Shown piece by piece: positions 17,801-25,891 of a stretch of DNA of 45,304 bases. Position numbers and translations under genes: made by a program. Location of the stretch: positions 1 through 45,304 of the forward strand of contig CALXBH010000080.1 in assembly GCA_944386475.1 (NCBI GenBank), written 5' to 3'. How positions within the stretch are numbered: position 1 is the first letter of the stretch; each line of letters begins with the position of its first letter. Below the pieces are notes generated by a model. The model had not been told where the DNA came from and searched no databases. It worked only from the letters and a program-made list of their open reading frames with translations. This stretch comes from an uncultured Clostridia bacterium. Its GTDB lineage: Bacteria > Bacillota > Clostridia > Oscillospirales > Ruminococcaceae.

Positions 17801-19788
17801 AAACCGTGCGGTTTAACCAGCAGCAAAACGGCGGGAAGTGGAATGCTATCGGAACTTATACGGTTACACAGCAGGGGGATATTACCGTCACCATCGGAAA
17901 CGACGCCAACGGCTATGTGATCGCCGACGCCGTGAAGCTGGAGACCCTCCAGGAAGAGGTAGAAGAAAGCGAGATGGAGAAGCTTTTATTATACGTCTAT
18001 GAGGTAGGGCGCACCGACTTAAACCAGTACCAGCATCCCGTCAAGATACAGGAGTTCCAGGACGCCCTTCAGCAGGCCAGAGAGCTGTGCGAAAATGAGC
18101 AGGCCACACAGGAGCAGGCAAAAGCAGCCTATGAAGCCCTAAAAACAGCTTATGAGAACCTGCAGCAGTGGAAAAAGAAAAATCTGGCCCTTCATGCTGC
18201 TGTTTCGGCTTCGGAGTCGGAGAAGGCTGGGGGATTCTGGGATGAATCCTATCTTACAGATGGCTATCTGGCGCAGGATAACAGCGGCAACATTGGGTAC
18301 ACTTCCCCGGTTCACGAGCAGCAGGAGCTGGAGGAACCCATTGTGCTGACATTGGATCTGAGAGAGGTAAAGACGGTGAATGCCGTGGCCCTGTTCCCCA
18401 GAGTGGGAAGCGTCTCCTGGGAGGGAAAGACCGCCAACTTTATGCAGGACTATCAAATCCAGGTGAGCCAGGACGGACAGACCTTTACAACGGTGCGGAC
18501 GGTGGAGGATCAGCCCGACCCGGCATTCCAGGCTGTGGAGCTGGAGTTTGATGCGGCACAGGCCAGATGCATTCGTCTGGTGGTCACCCGGTTGGGAGAA
18601 TATGCGGCAGATGAAGTGGGGCTTAATAACCCTTACCGCCTGCAGCTCAGCGAAGTGGAAGTATACGCCCCCATCCAGCAATATCAGGTATCAGTGGATT
18701 GGAACCATGAGCAGGGAAATGTCTCCGGGCCAACCGGTATGATTCCCGCAGACGGAAGCAGCGTGACCCTGACGGCAGAGCCAAAGAACGGATTCCGCTT
18801 CGTGGGCTGGTATGAAGACGAGACCTGCGTGAGCACCGATTTAGCGTATACCTTTGTTGTAGACCGGGATATCAGCCTGCAAGCGGTGTTTGAATCCGTT
18901 TTGCCGGAAGAGCCGGTGGATAAGACCCAGCTGCAGCAGACCTATGACTATGCGCTGACTCTGTCCACCGAAGGGGTTCCCAGCTCCGCCGCAGGATTCT
19001 TTAAGAATGCACTGGACAAAGCCGGACAGGTGTTAAAAAACGACAACGCCACGCAGGCAGAAGTCGACGCTGCCAGGAACGACCTGCTGGAGAGCATCCG
19101 GGGATTGGAGCTTACTCCGGGTGACAAGGAGGAATTAAACGAGCTTATCGCTTTGGCCGAGAGCATGCTATCGAACGAGGATCAGTATGTGGCCGCGTAT
19201 TGGCCTCAGTTAACGGAGGCTTTAAAGGCCGCTCAAGAAATGGCCGATGACGGCGATGCTGTAGATTCCGACATCCAGTCGGCCGCTCAGGCCTTGCTTG
19301 ATGCCATTCTGGCCCAGCAGCTTAAAGCGGATAAGTCCCAGCTGGAAGACCTTCTGGGCAAAGCGGAGGACATGGATCTTTCCGGCTACACGCAAGAGAG
19401 CGTCGACGCTTTCCGCACCGCCCTCCAAAACGCTCAGGCGGTTCTGGACGATGAGACGCTGGGAGAGGATCAGCAAAACGTGGTGGATGAGGCGGTGGCG
19501 CAGCTCTCTGCCGCTATGGACGGCCTCACCGCCGCCGAAGATCAGCCTGGTTCTACCGAAGAGCCTGATGAAAGCAACGTGTCCCAGACCGAAGACCGGT
19601 CCGATGTCACCGAAAAACCCGGAGAGGGCAATTCGTCCCAAACCGAAGACCAGCACGATGTCATCGAGACCCCCAGTGAGGACAACGTGCCTCAGACCGG
19701 AGGCCGCCAGATCGCTCTGTGGGGTGTATGTGCTGCCGCAGGCGCTCTTATCCTGGCTGTCCGCAAGGGCCGCCGCAAGGCGAAATAG
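14851..19788 (+). CDS. Giant cell-wall-anchored alpha-L-rhamnosidase-like (GH78) multidomain protein
   Basis: A protein of about 1645 residues, exported and probably sortase-anchored, that should release rhamnose from plant or host glycans. Order: signal peptide (MKKKIIAWLLAASVLMSMGW... to about residue 27); Ig-like N-terminal GH78 domain (FTWAVESPKRGFLQQAYQI); beta-rich accessory domains; (alpha/alpha)6 catalytic domain, about 460-800, with DANREQSPWTADSWN near 480, corresponding to the family's R-x-E/Q...GWTGD segment; a golvesin-C-like module, about 896-1033; a helical FIVAR-like module; an F5/8-type C (CBM32-like) module, about 1108-1270; an InlB-like B-repeat, about 1277-1345; further FIVAR-like repeats; an acidic Ser/Thr stalk; VPQTG (about 1613-1617), a hydrophobic segment and RKGRRKAK. 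The ATG at 14836 is an alternative, but the signal peptide begins at 14851 with GGAAG upstream. Confidence 0.9.
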   Translation: MKKKIIAWLLAASVLMSMGWAIPFASAAGEIHVTQLLTNGVKEPEAIDPQAPVFTWAVESPKRGFLQQAYQIIVTEKLTGAEIWDSGKTESPASSAVEYKGPELHTDTSYLWKVRVWGQDGSVSAYSEPSSFRVGLNKEDWNAQYIWDGSENENNFAYFRKSFTIDGSKQVAEAVVYTSAHNDYQLFLNGERVGVGPARSNPITYGQYCAYDITDDLQAGKNAFAALAHWHGVWLDSGVNADPAYILEARIRYTDGTEEIIVTDDTWKVLKQTAYIEENPVYFGFHGGEKNRASIRYDARREPAGWKTVDFDNSAWAQAQEVDRSDYNLYAQLVGEEEEAERITPQRVYEENGTWFVEFDKTYTGWPELKLKENQAGDEVKVQYWEVERGWGDAGYDTYLCAGGEEMFYAPYVRHTSFKILEITGYAGTLTAEDVTGIVAYSQTENTGTFVSSDDRLNAVFTMSERSGRQNIQQGIISVDANREQSPWTADSWNIGIGCLYNHANTMLIDKIIKDYAGEQQEDGNFLTCSPGWQFVNPSPEWSMYWPMLLWQEYLFRGDLSLLDEMYVHLEEFMDYMQRFENPNSGLYNPPGWRISDYAGGELAAGGENIATNCQLYMNFTIAAEIARLLDNQQDAQHYTEKAEQLKDAINSGLLVDGERYATTPNHSQIVPLGTAWALRSGVVPAVFRDRVVRWLASQSNNYNVGGYGGDALYSGLYEAGLGQIATADFARYDTMLSKNNTNWESFGALSSENMGNHAWTAYPSYLLPKYVGGVTPTAGGFAQFRISPEIDGLTYAQTTTPTVKGEVAVSWEKVSDSEFAMTVTIPGNATAEICLPDHDLKGFTVRESGSVLYENGAYVSGVDGITNAVYTEDRIVVTAGSGTYEFTVTGTPKHTPSYVSVVLDNAQAQTAGSWMINNQDQSDTRYGGDFIYATSWGEEVTATATFTFPNVAPGTYQLYAWWTPHENRATDTPYTVKAGETTETVRFNQQQNGGKWNAIGTYTVTQQGDITVTIGNDANGYVIADAVKLETLQEEVEESEMEKLLLYVYEVGRTDLNQYQHPVKIQEFQDALQQARELCENEQATQEQAKAAYEALKTAYENLQQWKKKNLALHAAVSASESEKAGGFWDESYLTDGYLAQDNSGNIGYTSPVHEQQELEEPIVLTLDLREVKTVNAVALFPRVGSVSWEGKTANFMQDYQIQVSQDGQTFTTVRTVEDQPDPAFQAVELEFDAAQARCIRLVVTRLGEYAADEVGLNNPYRLQLSEVEVYAPIQQYQVSVDWNHEQGNVSGPTGMIPADGSSVTLTAEPKNGFRFVGWYEDETCVSTDLAYTFVVDRDISLQAVFESVLPEEPVDKTQLQQTYDYALTLSTEGVPSSAAGFFKNALDKAGQVLKNDNATQAEVDAARNDLLESIRGLELTPGDKEELNELIALAESMLSNEDQYVAAYWPQLTEALKAAQEMADDGDAVDSDIQSAAQALLDAILAQQLKADKSQLEDLLGKAEDMDLSGYTQESVDAFRTALQNAQAVLDDETLGEDQQNVVDEAVAQLSAAMDGLTAAEDQPGSTEEPDESNVSQTEDRSDVTEKPGEGNSSQTEDQHDVIETPSEDNVPQTGGRQIALWGVCAAAGALILAVRKGRRKAK

Positions 19789-19848
19789 GTAAAGCCTTGC
19801 AGCTCGTCATCGCTTTTGTAAACCGATTTATTTCACATACCTTAAATA

Positions 19849-19952
19849 AAAAGACCTTATCGTACATCGCATAACGGTAACACCCATAAAGCGGACGGTT
19901 CTTACCGCTTTTCCACATGTTCCGTACCCGATCTGTAAGATAAGGTCTTTGC
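19849..19952. repeat. Palindromic element with 12-bp terminal inverted repeats
   Basis: AAAGACCTTATC near 19850-19861 and GATAAGGTCTTT near 19941-19952 are exact inverted repeats. The interior also folds imperfectly (TACATCG... against ...CGGGTACGG, and AAGCGG with CCGCTT). It could be a large bidirectional terminator for the glycosidase gene or a miniature inverted-repeat element. Confidence 0.5.
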
Positions 19953-20059
19953 ATTTTAATAGGCCTGTTTCTTTTGTACACCTTTGGCGCTTTTGTATTC
20001 AAATGTAATTTCATCCTTTGGGTGTATTTAATTTTGGAGATAAAATATTTTGTCCATAT

Positions 20060-20089
20060 TTGTCGAATTATTATCGTTTTATGTACAAT
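20060..20089 (+). promoter_or_regulatory. Candidate promoter of the APH-type kinase gene
   Basis: TTGTCG at 20060-20065 and TACAAT at 20084-20089 with an 18-base spacer in an AT-rich region, about 107 bases upstream of the start. Confidence 0.4.
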
Positions 20090-20195
20090 ATTCAAAATAA
20101 AAGTCTTTTAAAAATAAAAATTTTGTGCTATTCTTAAAGAAAGAGTAGTAGGGGATAACCTTAGCAAATGTATAGGAGAGTTTGAGAGGTGCAGC

Positions 20196-21080
20196 ATGAT
20201 GGGGATTCATTTTATAACAAAACAACCTGTCAACAAGGGCTGGTCCAGCGATAAGAAATACTGCGTTACTGATGAAAACGGCGAACGGTATCTCCTGCGC
20301 ATTTCTGATATGGATCAATATGACGCCAAACAGTCTGAGTTTAATAGGATGAAACAGGTGGCGGCCCTTGGCGTTCCTATGTGCTTGCCCATAGAGTTTG
20401 GGACCTGTGCGGAAGGCGTTTATTCGGTTCAGAGCTGGATCGACGGAAGGGACGCCGAAGAGGTTATTCCCGCGCTTTCGGATACCGAGCAGTATGCGTA
20501 CGGATTGGAAGCCGGCCGTATCCTGAAAAAAATTCACTCCATACCGGCTCCGGACACACAGGAAGACTGGGAAATCCGGTTTAATCGGAAGATGAATGGC
20601 AAAATCAAAAAGTATAAAGAGTGCCCTATCCAATATGAGAACGGGCAGGCCTTTATCGACTACATCAACGAAAACCGCCATCTGCTGAAAGACAGGCCGC
20701 AGGTATACCAGCACGGCGACTATCACATCGGAAATATGATGATCGACCAAAGCGGACAGCTGTGTATCATTGATTTCAACCGCAATGATTACGGCGATCC
20801 CTGGGAGGAATTCAACCGAATCGTGTGGTGTGCGCAGAAGTCCCCTTTGTTCGCTTCCGGGATGGTGAACGGCTATTTTGACGGAAAGGTTCCGTTTACA
20901 TTTTGGAAGCTGCTGGCGCTTTATATTTCCAGCAACACGCTCTCCTCTGTATACTGGGCAATACCGTTCGGCCAGAGGGAAGTGGACACCATGCTCAACC
21001 AGGCGCGGGAGGTTTTGGCCTGGTATGACAATATGCGAAACCCCATCCCGGCCTGGTATTTTAAGGGTTACTATCTGTGA
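20196..21080 (+). CDS. Aminoglycoside phosphotransferase (APH)/choline kinase family protein
   Basis: A 294-residue kinase of the APH fold. It has the catalytic loop HGDYHIGN (residues 173-180: H-G-D-x4-N) and the metal-binding IIDFNRNDYGDP (Asp at about 193), and an N-terminal lobe with YLLRISD providing the usual lysine/arginine strand. Such proteins phosphorylate aminoglycosides, macrolides or small metabolites; the sequence does not tell which, and many homologues are not resistance enzymes. The ATG at 20196 has GAGAGGTG upstream. It is followed after 83 bases by a P-loop kinase-like gene. Confidence 0.85.
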   Translation: MMGIHFITKQPVNKGWSSDKKYCVTDENGERYLLRISDMDQYDAKQSEFNRMKQVAALGVPMCLPIEFGTCAEGVYSVQSWIDGRDAEEVIPALSDTEQYAYGLEAGRILKKIHSIPAPDTQEDWEIRFNRKMNGKIKKYKECPIQYENGQAFIDYINENRHLLKDRPQVYQHGDYHIGNMMIDQSGQLCIIDFNRNDYGDPWEEFNRIVWCAQKSPLFASGMVNGYFDGKVPFTFWKLLALYISSNTLSSVYWAIPFGQREVDTMLNQAREVLAWYDNMRNPIPAWYFKGYYL

Positions 21081-21163
21081 TAGATTGTACCGGCGGCATC
21101 AGACAGATCAGGAACAAATGGGGGCGGCATGCTTACTAAGAAAGAACATGGGGAGTAATAAAA

Positions 21164-21715
21164 ATGAAACTTTTATTTATGATCGGCAATGCCGCTGTGG
21201 GGAAAATGACAGTGGGGCAGGAGCTTATGAAAATAACCGGCTTACGGTTATTCCACAACCATATGACGATCGAACCTGTCATGGAGATATTCGGGCAGTT
21301 TAACCCGGCGGCTATTCACAGACTTCGTCAAGTCATCTTCGAGGAATTTGCCAAGACGGACAATTACGGCATGATTTTCACCTATATGTGGGCTTTTGAC
21401 TGTCAATCGGACTGGGACTATATCGAATCGGTCAAAAACATTTTTAAGCCCTATCATACCGAGTTTTATTATGTTGAGCTTGTGGCTTCTCAAAAAATCC
21501 GTTTGGAGCGCAATGCCACAGAAAACCGGTTGAAACACAAGGCGTCGAAAAGAGATATTGAAGCTTCAAACCAGAGGTTATTGGAAGATGATGCGCATGC
21601 CCGGCTTGAAAGCATGGAGGGAGAAATCCCTTTTGAAAATTATATAAAAATTGATAACACAAACCTTGCGCCCAATGTTGTCGCACAAATGATTAAAGAA
21701 CGATTCCATTTGTAA
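21164..21715 (+). CDS. P-loop nucleoside/shikimate-kinase-like ATP-binding protein
   Basis: A 183-residue cytoplasmic protein with an N-terminal Walker A MKLLFMIGNAAVGKMTVG (GxxxxGK-M/T, residues 8-15), the position and spacing typical of small-molecule kinases such as shikimate or adenylate kinase. A later VELVASQKIRLERNATENR resembles the arginine-rich LID region of such kinases. The substrate is unknown. ATGGGGAG precedes the ATG. It probably shares a transcript with the APH-type kinase; both may be small-molecule kinases. Confidence 0.78.
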   Translation: MKLLFMIGNAAVGKMTVGQELMKITGLRLFHNHMTIEPVMEIFGQFNPAAIHRLRQVIFEEFAKTDNYGMIFTYMWAFDCQSDWDYIESVKNIFKPYHTEFYYVELVASQKIRLERNATENRLKHKASKRDIEASNQRLLEDDAHARLESMEGEIPFENYIKIDNTNLAPNVVAQMIKERFHL

Positions 21716-21861
21716 AAAGCGATCTGACATCGTCCTAGGTGAATCCGTCCGATGCATGAAAGCAAGGCTGACCGCACATGCAAAATGACGATTTTTCCAA
21801 CCCAATCAGCAATAGGGAGACTATATCATAAACAACTTCTTCTTTGAAAGGAGCAAGCTCT

Positions 21862-23718
21862 ATGGGGGATTCGAAAGCAGAAGGAAAAAAGAAACAGAAG
21901 CCGCGATACAATATGTGGCAGAATACCGCCTATATGATTTCGTTGGCTTGGCGTGAAAAAGAGAAAAAGGTTTTGGTTTTGGTACTGCTATCCGCCGTGT
22001 TTGCCGTAGGAAACAGCTTGGTAAACTTATATGTTACACCCTCGATTTTATCCGCTGTGGAAAATAAAGTCCCTTTATCGGAGTTAATCACCATTATTTT
22101 GGTGTTTGTCGGCTTGATGATGTTATGCGCCGCTGCATCTTCTTATATTGGGGCCAATACCATATACGGAAGAGTACAGGTAAGGTGCGCTATTATTACG
22201 GCGCTAAACCGGAAAGCGGCAACGACTTCGTATCCCAATGTTGGCGATGAAAAATTTAAAAAGTTATGCACCAAAGCAAGCGAAGCAACCTGCAGCAACG
22301 GTCAGGCCACCGAAGCGGTTTGGAATACGCTCACCAATTTAACCAAAAATGTCCTCGGCTTTATTCTTTATATGCTGCTGTTATTCTCGCTTGATCCATG
22401 GATGCTGGCAGTCATTTTGGCTACGACGCTTGTGGGTTATTTTATCGGTAAGCGCGTGAATGAATACGGCTACCGGCACCGGGAAGAAGTGGCCGAATAC
22501 GAGAATAAAATGTGGTACATAGACGGCAGGGCGAAAGATTACAGTGCCGCTAAAGATATTCGTATTTTTCACATCCGGCCATGGCTGGAAGAACTCGGCG
22601 ATAAGTCGATGGCTGCATTTACAGCGTTTCACAAAAAGGCGAACAGCGTTTATATTTGGGGCCGGATCGCGGATCTTATTCTCGCTTTTGTCCGAAACGG
22701 CATCGCCTATGCCTATTTGCTGCATCTGGTGCTGGCAAACGGATTAAGCGCGTCGGAATTCCTGCTATATTTTTCGGCGGTCGGAGGCTTTACGACCTGG
22801 GTATCCGGCATCCTAGGAGATTTAACCACACTGCACCGTCAAAGCCTGGATATCTCCACAGTAAGGGAATGCATCGAATACCCCGAATCATTTGATTTTA
22901 AAAGCGGCGACTCCCTTGAACCGGACAATAAAACAACGTATGAAATTCAACTGGTAAACGTATCGTTCCGCTATCCGGAAAGTGAGAAATTCACGCTTAA
23001 AAACATCAACCTTACCCTTCATCCCGGAGAGAAACTGGCGGTCGTAGGGCTCAATGGCGCTGGGAAAACCACCCTGGTAAAGTTAATCTGCGGATTTTAC
23101 GACCCAACCGAAGGACAGGTGCTGCTAAACGGCAGGGATATTAAAGAATACAACCGGCAGGATTATTACAGGCTGTTTTCCGCTGTTTTTCAGGATTTTT
23201 CCCTGCTTGCAGGAACTATCGCCACGAATATAGCGCAGACAGAGGACAATGTGGATATGGAGAAGGTAAAAGCGTGTGCGGAACAAGCCGGGCTGCTCTC
23301 CAAAATTGAATCCCTGCCGGATGGTTTTGACACCTATTTGAACAGAATGGTGTACGAAAATGCTATTCTGCTTTCGGGCGGTGAAACACAGCGTCTTATG
23401 CTTGCAAGAGCATTATACAAAAACGCCCCTGTTATTGTATTGGACGAACCCACAGCCGCCCTGGACCCGATCGCGGAAGCCGAAATGTACGAAAAATACA
23501 GCGAAATGACACGAGGAAAATCCTCTATTTATATCTCTCACCGTCTTGCTTCCACGCGATTTTGCGATAGGATTATCCTTCTTGAGAAAAACCGCATAAC
23601 CGAGGAAGGGACGCATGACGAGCTGCTTGCCCGCGGCGGGAGATACGCTGAACTCTTTGAAGTGCAGAGCAAATACTACCGGGAGGAGGCCACAGCCAAT
23701 GAAGAAAAAGAAGGATAA
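21862..23718 (+). CDS. ABC exporter, membrane-ATPase half A
   Basis: A 618-residue half-transporter: about six membrane segments (residues about 30-330), then an ATPase domain with Walker A GLNGAGKT (about 395-402), signature LSGGETQRLMLARAL, Walker B VIVLDEPTAALDP and H-loop YISHRLAS. The catalytic glutamate is present. The start is the ATG at 21862 with AAAGGAG 8 bases upstream. The next gene is a second half-transporter overlapping by 20 bases, so they probably form a heterodimeric exporter. The cargo is unknown; no peptide precursor or modification enzyme was recognised next to it. Confidence 0.92.
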   Translation: MGDSKAEGKKKQKPRYNMWQNTAYMISLAWREKEKKVLVLVLLSAVFAVGNSLVNLYVTPSILSAVENKVPLSELITIILVFVGLMMLCAAASSYIGANTIYGRVQVRCAIITALNRKAATTSYPNVGDEKFKKLCTKASEATCSNGQATEAVWNTLTNLTKNVLGFILYMLLLFSLDPWMLAVILATTLVGYFIGKRVNEYGYRHREEVAEYENKMWYIDGRAKDYSAAKDIRIFHIRPWLEELGDKSMAAFTAFHKKANSVYIWGRIADLILAFVRNGIAYAYLLHLVLANGLSASEFLLYFSAVGGFTTWVSGILGDLTTLHRQSLDISTVRECIEYPESFDFKSGDSLEPDNKTTYEIQLVNVSFRYPESEKFTLKNINLTLHPGEKLAVVGLNGAGKTTLVKLICGFYDPTEGQVLLNGRDIKEYNRQDYYRLFSAVFQDFSLLAGTIATNIAQTEDNVDMEKVKACAEQAGLLSKIESLPDGFDTYLNRMVYENAILLSGGETQRLMLARALYKNAPVIVLDEPTAALDPIAEAEMYEKYSEMTRGKSSIYISHRLASTRFCDRIILLEKNRITEEGTHDELLARGGRYAELFEVQSKYYREEATANEEKEG

Positions 23719-25576
23719 GAAGCTTCTCTCCTGGAAAGAGGCATATGCCGTCAATCAAAAGGCGTTTCGCCTGCTTTATAGGCGGTATCCCCAGATGTTT
23801 ACCTCGCGAATCATCTGTGTTGTTTGGGAAGCGCTGACGCCATATGTCGGCATTTATCTGTCGGCTTTGCTCATTGAAGAACTTTCCACCAGCAGAAACC
23901 CACAAGTGCTGGCAAGGCTGGTTTTGATTACCCTGCTTTCAGCGGCTGTGATTTCGCTCCTATCTGCTTTCCTTATCAAGTGGAGAGATACGCAGTGTGC
24001 CGGGATGTATTTTAAGGTTAAACAGATTTTTACGAAAAAACTGCTGGATATGGATTTTGTGAGCATTGATGATACCAAAACGCATGAAATGCTTTCGACA
24101 ATCGATCAGAACCAAAACGGCGGCGGATGGGGGCTTTATCGGGTTATTGGCAACTATGAAGCGATTGTTTCTGCAATTTTGACTTTGCTCGGCGGTATAG
24201 CGCTGACAGTGACACTTTTTACTCAGCCGGTGCCGGAAAGCGCAGGCAGTTTAACGGTACTCAACAATCCCTTGTTTGTTCTCGCCGTCATTTTTGTGAT
24301 GCTTGCCGTTACCTATATTGCGCCGGCTTTGTCCAATAAAGCGGGCAGCTATTATGCGCACCGGGCGGACTCTCATAACTTGGCAAACCGCCTGTTTGGC
24401 TTCTTCGGCTGGCTGGGCTACCATCAGGAATTCGCAACGGACATGCGCATTTATCGTCAGGACATTATTTGCGACAAATACAACAGCAGCAAAACAGACA
24501 CATTTGGTTCAAAAGGAATCTTCGCCCAATATGCAAAGGGCCCCATCGGGTTCTACAGTGCTGCCTCCGCCGCTGTATCGGTGATCTTCACAGGGTTTGT
24601 TTATGTTTTTGTCTGCCTGAAGGCTTGGGCGGGTGCGTTTGGAATCGGTTCTGTGACGCAGTATATCGCTTCGGTAACAAGATTGTCTTCATCTGTGTCG
24701 TCTCTCATTGGGACCGCCGGGGATATGAGAAACAACGCCTCTTTTTTGAAGCTTGTTTTTGAGTTTCTTGAAATTCCTAATACGATGCGGCAGGGTAACC
24801 TCCCTGTTGAAAAGCGCAGCAACCGCGATTATGAGATAGAGTTTAAGGATGTATCCTTTCAATATCCGGGGAGCGATGAATATGCTCTGCGGCATGTGAA
24901 CATGAAATTTAAAGCGGGTGAGCGGCTGGCCGTTGTAGGGCAGAACGGCAGTGGGAAAACCACATTTATCAAACTGCTGTGCCGCCTTTATGACCCGACC
25001 GAAGGCGTGATTCTTCTCAACGGAACGGATATAAGAGAATACAATTACTTGGATTATCTGGCACTTTTCTCTGTTGTATTTCAGGACTTCAAGCTTTTTG
25101 CGTTTACTCTTGGCCAAAATGTCGGCGTAAAAGTTTCCTACGATAAGAAAATGGCTGAAAGGTGTTTGCGGAAAGCAGGATTCGGCGAGCGATTGGATAC
25201 ATTAGAAGATGGAACGGAAACATACCTGTACAAAGAATTCAGTAAAGCCGGAGTAGATATTTCAGGCGGCGAGGCCCAGAAGATAGCGCTCGCACGAACG
25301 CTTTATAAGGATGCGCCGTTTATCGTCCTTGATGAACCTACCGCCGCTCTTGATCCGATTGCAGAGGCAGAGGTTTATCTGAACTTTAACGACATCGTGG
25401 GGGACAAAACAGCTATTTATATCAGCCATCGTTTGTCTTCCTGCCGGTTCTGCGACGATATTGCGGTGTTTCACGAGGGCGAACTGGTGCAAAGGGGAAG
25501 CCATGAACAACTGTCGGCAGATACAAAAGGAAAATATTACGAACTTTGGAACGCACAGGCACAATATTATCATTGA
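23699..25576 (+). CDS. ABC exporter, membrane-ATPase half B
   Basis: A 625-residue partner of the preceding half-transporter. The membrane domain covers about residues 30-340; the ATPase domain has Walker A GQNGSGKT (about 414-421), signature ISGGEAQKIALARTL, Walker B FIVLDEPTAALDP and H-loop YISHRLSS. As both halves carry the glutamate and H-loop histidine, both ATP sites look competent, unlike many heterodimeric exporters with one degenerate site. Start: ATG at 23699 (MKKKKDKKLLSWKEAY) with GGGAGGAGG upstream, inside the 3' end of the first gene. A strong terminator follows. Confidence 0.92.
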   Translation: MKKKKDKKLLSWKEAYAVNQKAFRLLYRRYPQMFTSRIICVVWEALTPYVGIYLSALLIEELSTSRNPQVLARLVLITLLSAAVISLLSAFLIKWRDTQCAGMYFKVKQIFTKKLLDMDFVSIDDTKTHEMLSTIDQNQNGGGWGLYRVIGNYEAIVSAILTLLGGIALTVTLFTQPVPESAGSLTVLNNPLFVLAVIFVMLAVTYIAPALSNKAGSYYAHRADSHNLANRLFGFFGWLGYHQEFATDMRIYRQDIICDKYNSSKTDTFGSKGIFAQYAKGPIGFYSAASAAVSVIFTGFVYVFVCLKAWAGAFGIGSVTQYIASVTRLSSSVSSLIGTAGDMRNNASFLKLVFEFLEIPNTMRQGNLPVEKRSNRDYEIEFKDVSFQYPGSDEYALRHVNMKFKAGERLAVVGQNGSGKTTFIKLLCRLYDPTEGVILLNGTDIREYNYLDYLALFSVVFQDFKLFAFTLGQNVGVKVSYDKKMAERCLRKAGFGERLDTLEDGTETYLYKEFSKAGVDISGGEAQKIALARTLYKDAPFIVLDEPTAALDPIAEAEVYLNFNDIVGDKTAIYISHRLSSCRFCDDIAVFHEGELVQRGSHEQLSADTKGKYYELWNAQAQYYH

Positions 25577-25628
25577 TAAATAAATACCATCTTCTTCGGT
25601 TCAAGCCTTTGAACCTCCTGTCAAAATA

Positions 25629-25672
25629 AAAAATGCGTCAAACCCAGTATCTGTGGGTTTGACGCATTTTTT
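25629..25672 (+). terminator. Terminator of the ABC exporter operon
   Basis: Stem AAAATGCGTCAAACCCA (ending 25646) with TGGGTTTGACGCATTTT (from 25654), 7-base loop, T6 tail. A smaller inverted repeat GGTTCAA-gcct-TTGAACC at 25598-25615 precedes it. Confidence 0.9.
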
Positions 25673-25806
25673 CTGTCTGCCAACCACGCAGCTGCAGCAA
25701 AGGTGGAAAATGGAGAGAAGCGTATTTCCTGTAATAAAAAGGCTCTGGGACTCCCTGTCGCTGCTATGCCTTTAGATGCTTTGCGCGTATTTTTTGATAT
25801 TTAAAA

Positions 25807-25842
25807 TAGGTATTAGACATTATGGTTGCTTGTACTTATAAT
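25807..25842 (+). promoter_or_regulatory. Island promoter 1 (TATTAGACAT box) for the C39-like/flavodoxin unit
   Basis: TAGGTATTAGACAT at 25807-25820 includes the -35 TAGACA (25814-25819); 17 bases later comes TATAAT (25837-25842). It is one of five promoters with the same box in this island. The -10 position rules out gene starts before about 25850. Confidence 0.85.
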
Positions 25843-25891
25843 AAAATCAGGAAACAAACAATCTGTGTCTTATGGGGAGAAGGCGAAGCTG

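Larger units (their letters stand above)
19789..20195. other. Intergenic region with a 105-base palindromic element
   Basis: There is no gene in either direction; a 115-residue - strand frame here reads like chance. The stretch holds an inverted repeat element (19849-19952) and, further on, AT-rich sequence with a candidate promoter for the kinase gene. Confidence 0.6.

Noticed and set aside
19748..20095. 115-residue - strand frame behind the rhamnosidase
   Set aside because: It runs through the palindromic element and AT-rich sequence, with low-complexity Lys/Arg residues and no ribosome binding site.
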